The position numbers and the translations under genes were made by a program. Below the pieces are notes generated by a model. The model saw nothing but the letters and a program-made list of their open reading frames with translations. It made no database searches and had not been told where the DNA came from. Shown here one piece after another: positions 39,773-41,892 of a stretch of 41,892 nucleotides of DNA. Every line of letters begins with the position of its first letter. The stretch's first letter is position 1. The DNA comes from a virus: the IMG/VR virus record IMGVR_UViG_3300042301_004079, positions 1 to 41,892 of that record. One strand, 5' to 3'.

Positions 39773-39791
39773 AAAAAGCCCCTAAGGGCTT
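39773..39791 (-). terminator. Terminator inside the early operon before the DUF3268-like gene
   Basis: On the minus strand AAGCCC/GGGCTT with a 4-nt loop followed by TTTTTTG. It overlaps the stop region of 39782-39949. Confidence 0.7.
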
Positions 39792-39949
39792 GGGGTAACT
39801 TGTTTTTCTTCATCTATTCTGGCTTGGTAGCCTTCGTTGTAGGCACGGATAACTTCTTCCTTTAATCCATCCGCAAGTTGCCTATCTTGGTACTTTTCAC
39901 ACATGTATCGGTCTATTTCTTCATACGTTGCCGTCTTTATATCCATCAT
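39782..39949 (-). CDS. Hypothetical early protein (55 aa)
   Basis: A 55-aa charged helical protein starting MMDIKTATYEEIDRYMCEKY, with AAAGG three bases before the first ATG. No family is recognised. It fills the space between the DUF3268-like gene and the 47-aa membrane gene, all in the same direction. Confidence 0.6.
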   Translation of the reverse strand: MMDIKTATYEEIDRYMCEKYQDRQLADGLKEEVIRAYNEGYQARIDEEKQVTPSP

Positions 39950-39965
39950 TCACCTTTTTCATAAG

Positions 39966-40109
39966 TTATCTGATACCCAAAACGCCAAGAATAATTTTAA
40001 TTGGCAAAACGATTAACAACCAAAAAATGATTATTGCAACAACAAGCCAAAAAGCCTGATAAAACAGAAATAAACCAATGGTTAAAAATAGGCCTGCTAT
40101 AACATCCAT
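39966..40109 (-). CDS. Very small membrane protein (47 aa)
   Basis: MDVIAGLFLTIGLFLFYQAF and then WLVVAIIIFWLLIVLPIKII: almost entirely hydrophobic, with one or two membrane helices. The ATG overlaps the stop of 40109-40603 (TGATG), which supports expression by coupling. Confidence 0.6.
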   Translation of the reverse strand: MDVIAGLFLTIGLFLFYQAFWLVVAIIIFWLLIVLPIKIILGVLGIR

Positions 40110-40603
40110 CACTCAACCCCCTTCACAGCATCCCAAATAGGGCTGTCGGGATAGATGGTTATGCCTTCTATATAACTCTCAAAAGAGGGAGTTCCAAAAA
40201 ATCGGTTTGGTGGGCTTCCTTCGCCAATAAGGTTATACCAAAGATTAGCCAGGCTAGAACGCCCTGCTAAATTCATAAGCTCTATCAATTTACCAGCGTT
40301 TGTAAGGTTTATAACCTCCCCGCTCATAATCCAGCTTGTTTGTTGCGGTAGCCAAACATAGCGTTGGTTGAGTAGATGTTCTGCGTAGGCTATGGCTTCG
40401 TCTACTTTAACAAAAAACTGCTCATTTTCATTATCTAAGGATAGAAATACTTGCCAATTCTGGTATGGTTCCGTATCAAACCCAACAACTTGAACAATTA
40501 TATTTAAGCCTTCTTTAATTTGGATTTTAACAAAAGCAGAAGCCCCTTTTTGGTTTAACTCTTTAATCGCCTTCACCTGCTCATCTGTTAGTTTGCGTGT
40601 CAT
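40109..40603 (-). CDS. Hypothetical early protein (164 aa)
   Basis: A 164-aa protein with an N-terminal helix (TRKLTDEQVKAIKELNQKG), a beta-rich centre (FVKIQIKEGLNIIVQVVGFD) and a Pro/Phe-rich end. No family is recognised. It overlaps the 83-aa gene upstream by 23 bases, with AAGGAG before the ATG. Confidence 0.7.
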   Translation of the reverse strand: MTRKLTDEQVKAIKELNQKGASAFVKIQIKEGLNIIVQVVGFDTEPYQNWQVFLSLDNENEQFFVKVDEAIAYAEHLLNQRYVWLPQQTSWIMSGEVINLTNAGKLIELMNLAGRSSLANLWYNLIGEGSPPNRFFGTPSFESYIEGITIYPDSPIWDAVKGVE

Positions 40604-40832
40604 TGGTTGACTCCTTGTTTAGTTCTAAATACATCTCAACCATTTCTGGATGGTGTTTGCCTGTAACCAAGCCATACAGATTCATATAATCTATTTTAGG
40701 ACTTACTTTTAATGTTCTCCAAAACATACTAGTGCCTGCATTGCTTACTAGCGTATATATTAAAGTAAGTGGGCTTAATAGTAGACAGAAAAAGCTGTAA
40801 ATTCTAATATGAAACGGTTTTAGGTTTAACAT
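40581..40832 (-). CDS. Small protein with one membrane helix (83 aa)
   Basis: MLNLKPFHIRIYSFFCLLLS PLTLIYTLV forms one hydrophobic helix, followed by a hydrophilic part (VSPKIDYMNLYGLVTGKHHP). GGAGG precedes ATG 40832. The function is unknown. Confidence 0.65.
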   Translation of the reverse strand: MLNLKPFHIRIYSFFCLLLSPLTLIYTLVSNAGTSMFWRTLKVSPKIDYMNLYGLVTGKHHPEMVEMYLELNKESTNDTQTNR

Positions 40833-40935
40833 CTCTAACCCTCCAACTACCTAATGACCGCCGTAGAATCGATAAAAGCCTGCCCAGTTTATCATCAGGT
40901 ATGCTTCTGTTTAAGCTGGCTACAACACTAAGCAT
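40804..40935 (-). CDS. Candidate 43-aa peptide gene
   Basis: ATG 40935 overlaps the stop of the gene upstream (ATGCTTAG) and the frame encodes a basic, amphipathic peptide beginning MLSVVASLNRSIPDDKLGRL. It overlaps the next gene start by 29 bases. Coupling by overlap supports it, but no Shine-Dalgarno of its own is clear. Confidence 0.4.
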   Translation of the reverse strand: MLSVVASLNRSIPDDKLGRLLSILRRSLGSWRVRDVKPKTVSY

Positions 40936-41863
40936 TACTCGCTTTCTCACTTTCTTCCTCCGCTTTCCACGCTAACCACGTTGTGGGCTTTGTGGCGTAG
41001 ATGAGGTACCCTGCTTGATAAACATCAAACAATAATTCAGCATATTCTCCTACACTTTCCATAGGTATAAATTCTCTATAAATTATACCGTCCAAAGTAT
41101 AAAACTTTCCATGAGGGTCTTTTTTGAAATCCCGAATACTAACAATTTCAGGCTCAACAGGCACTTCAAGCGTGGAGGCTTTGGGTGGGGTGATAGGACA
41201 CCAGTGGGTTTTTCCATCTATAATACTACCCCCATTGCGGGTGTGCCATGTTTGGAACAAATCAGAACCCTCACTAGATATACGTCGTGTTATTAACCAG
41301 CCATAATAGAATTTATCCTTTAAACTCTCATTAGAGGTGTAATCTAACGTACTAATATCCTGCCACGGTAATTCCATTGGTGCGGTTTCCTTTGCTGGTT
41401 GTTCTTCATTAGCACTATTATCTTCCATTAGCACTTCTTCCTTATGGTCTAGGGGGTTGTAAAGGTTGGGGGGTTGTTTGAGGATGTTTATCATTCGTCT
41501 GTAATTTGTGAGGTCGCTAGCCTCTAACGAACCTCCGTAGTAGTTTACAGCAATTCCAGTTCTTGCTAAATACTGCTTCAATACACCAAAGGGTAATACG
41601 TTAATTAACGGATGTAAATCCTCCAACGTCCACTCCCCCAACGGCAACCCAAGGTTCATTCCAATGGGTAGGTGGTAGTAACCATCAGGCATTTTGAAGA
41701 CTTCACCTAAAGAAGCCGTGTAAACGGCTACACATAGGTCGCTAATAATACATGGGTAATTCTCGCTAAACCATTCATAGTTCTCACCTGTTATTTTCTG
41801 CCCATCCTCAAACGGACAAGGCTTCATCTTTAGTAACTCTTCAATCGTTGTTGGGTTTGGCAT
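40928..41863 (-). CDS. Early protein with DUF551-like C-terminal region (311 aa)
   Basis: A 311-aa protein. Residues 1-110 (MPNPTTIEELLKMKPCPFED onward) are the part also present, in a variant form, at the left window end. The middle is acidic and disordered. Residues about 165-230 resemble DUF551 (LPWQDISTLDYTSN, then GGSIIDGKTHWCPITPP). The C-terminus has FYTLDGIIYREFIPM and a helical tail. DUF551-like proteins are common in phage early regions and uncharacterised. AAGGAGG lies before ATG 41863. Confidence 0.75.
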   Translation of the reverse strand: MPNPTTIEELLKMKPCPFEDGQKITGENYEWFSENYPCIISDLCVAVYTASLGEVFKMPDGYYHLPIGMNLGLPLGEWTLEDLHPLINVLPFGVLKQYLARTGIAVNYYGGSLEASDLTNYRRMINILKQPPNLYNPLDHKEEVLMEDNSANEEQPAKETAPMELPWQDISTLDYTSNESLKDKFYYGWLITRRISSEGSDLFQTWHTRNGGSIIDGKTHWCPITPPKASTLEVPVEPEIVSIRDFKKDPHGKFYTLDGIIYREFIPMESVGEYAELLFDVYQAGYLIYATKPTTWLAWKAEEESEKASNA

Positions 41864-41892
41864 CTTAGCCTCCTTGGTGTTCTAAAACTGTA
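41554..41892. repeat. Right terminal repeat (imperfect copy of 1-339)
   Basis: See the left copy. The last 29 bases repeat the final codons of the gene at 312-569 (encoding VLEHQGG and its stop), so the repeat covers a gene junction and not a single gene. Confidence 0.85.

Overview
The window is a temperate double-stranded DNA phage (podovirus-like gene set) or an excised prophage, and apparently a complete genome. The first and last 339 bases are copies of each other. The right-hand copy includes the last codons of the gene that continues at base 340, so the molecule most simply closes into a circle of about 41.55 kb, or is a terminally redundant, circularly permuted genome. The host cannot be named. 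Shine-Dalgarno sites are strong, the standard code is used, a sequence resembling the 3' end of a tRNA or tmRNA (with CCA) lies beside the integrase gene, and a boxA-like element is present, all of which fit an ordinary bacterium.

Layout. (1) 7816 down to 1, continuing through the join to about 37964 (minus strand): an early operon read from a strong promoter at 7823-7851. It starts with an untranslated, hairpin-packed leader of about 1.15 kb (7816-6665). Then come many very small proteins and a recombination/replication module: RecE-like PD-(D/E)XK nuclease, a 303-aa partner, DEDDh exonuclease, RuvC-like resolvase, a membrane-anchored XRE protein and an SF2 helicase. (2) 7797-7899: divergent lysis/lysogeny switch with two operator-like repeats. 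Rightward lie an XRE repressor, a membrane protein and a secreted peptide. (3) 8660-10525: terminator, short tandem repeats, attP-like tRNA 3' end, tyrosine integrase. (4) 12915-10844 (minus): two small genes, a promoter-leader-62 aa-terminator cassette, and a Bro-N antirepressor. (5) 12963-36507 (plus): late genes, in the order DNA-binding protein, terminases, four ejection-type proteins (one with a lytic transglycosylase domain, one polyvalent protein with ParB-like and ADP-ribosyltransferase domains), portal, scaffold, N4-gp56-type capsid, head-tail adaptor, tail nozzle, collar fibre, a large spike/fibre, an EF-hand protein, a Tad2-like anti-Thoeris gene, an M15 endolysin and a membrane lysis protein. 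(6) 36506-37956 (minus): a replication-associated gene and a second copy of the promoter-leader-62 aa-terminator cassette.

The most unusual content is RNA-level. The long early leader holds a boxA plus hairpin (nut-like) site and a 165-nt multi-arm element closed by a 19-bp stem. Two paralogous 62-aa genes each sit behind their own sigma70-type promoter and a structured leader of about 230 nt, and the two leaders share a hairpin with compensatory base changes. These are candidates for undescribed phage RNAs. The protein-level highlights are a Tad2-like domain fused to an extra N-terminal region, an injected ART domain in an AT-richer segment, and a phage protein with a perfect EF-hand loop.
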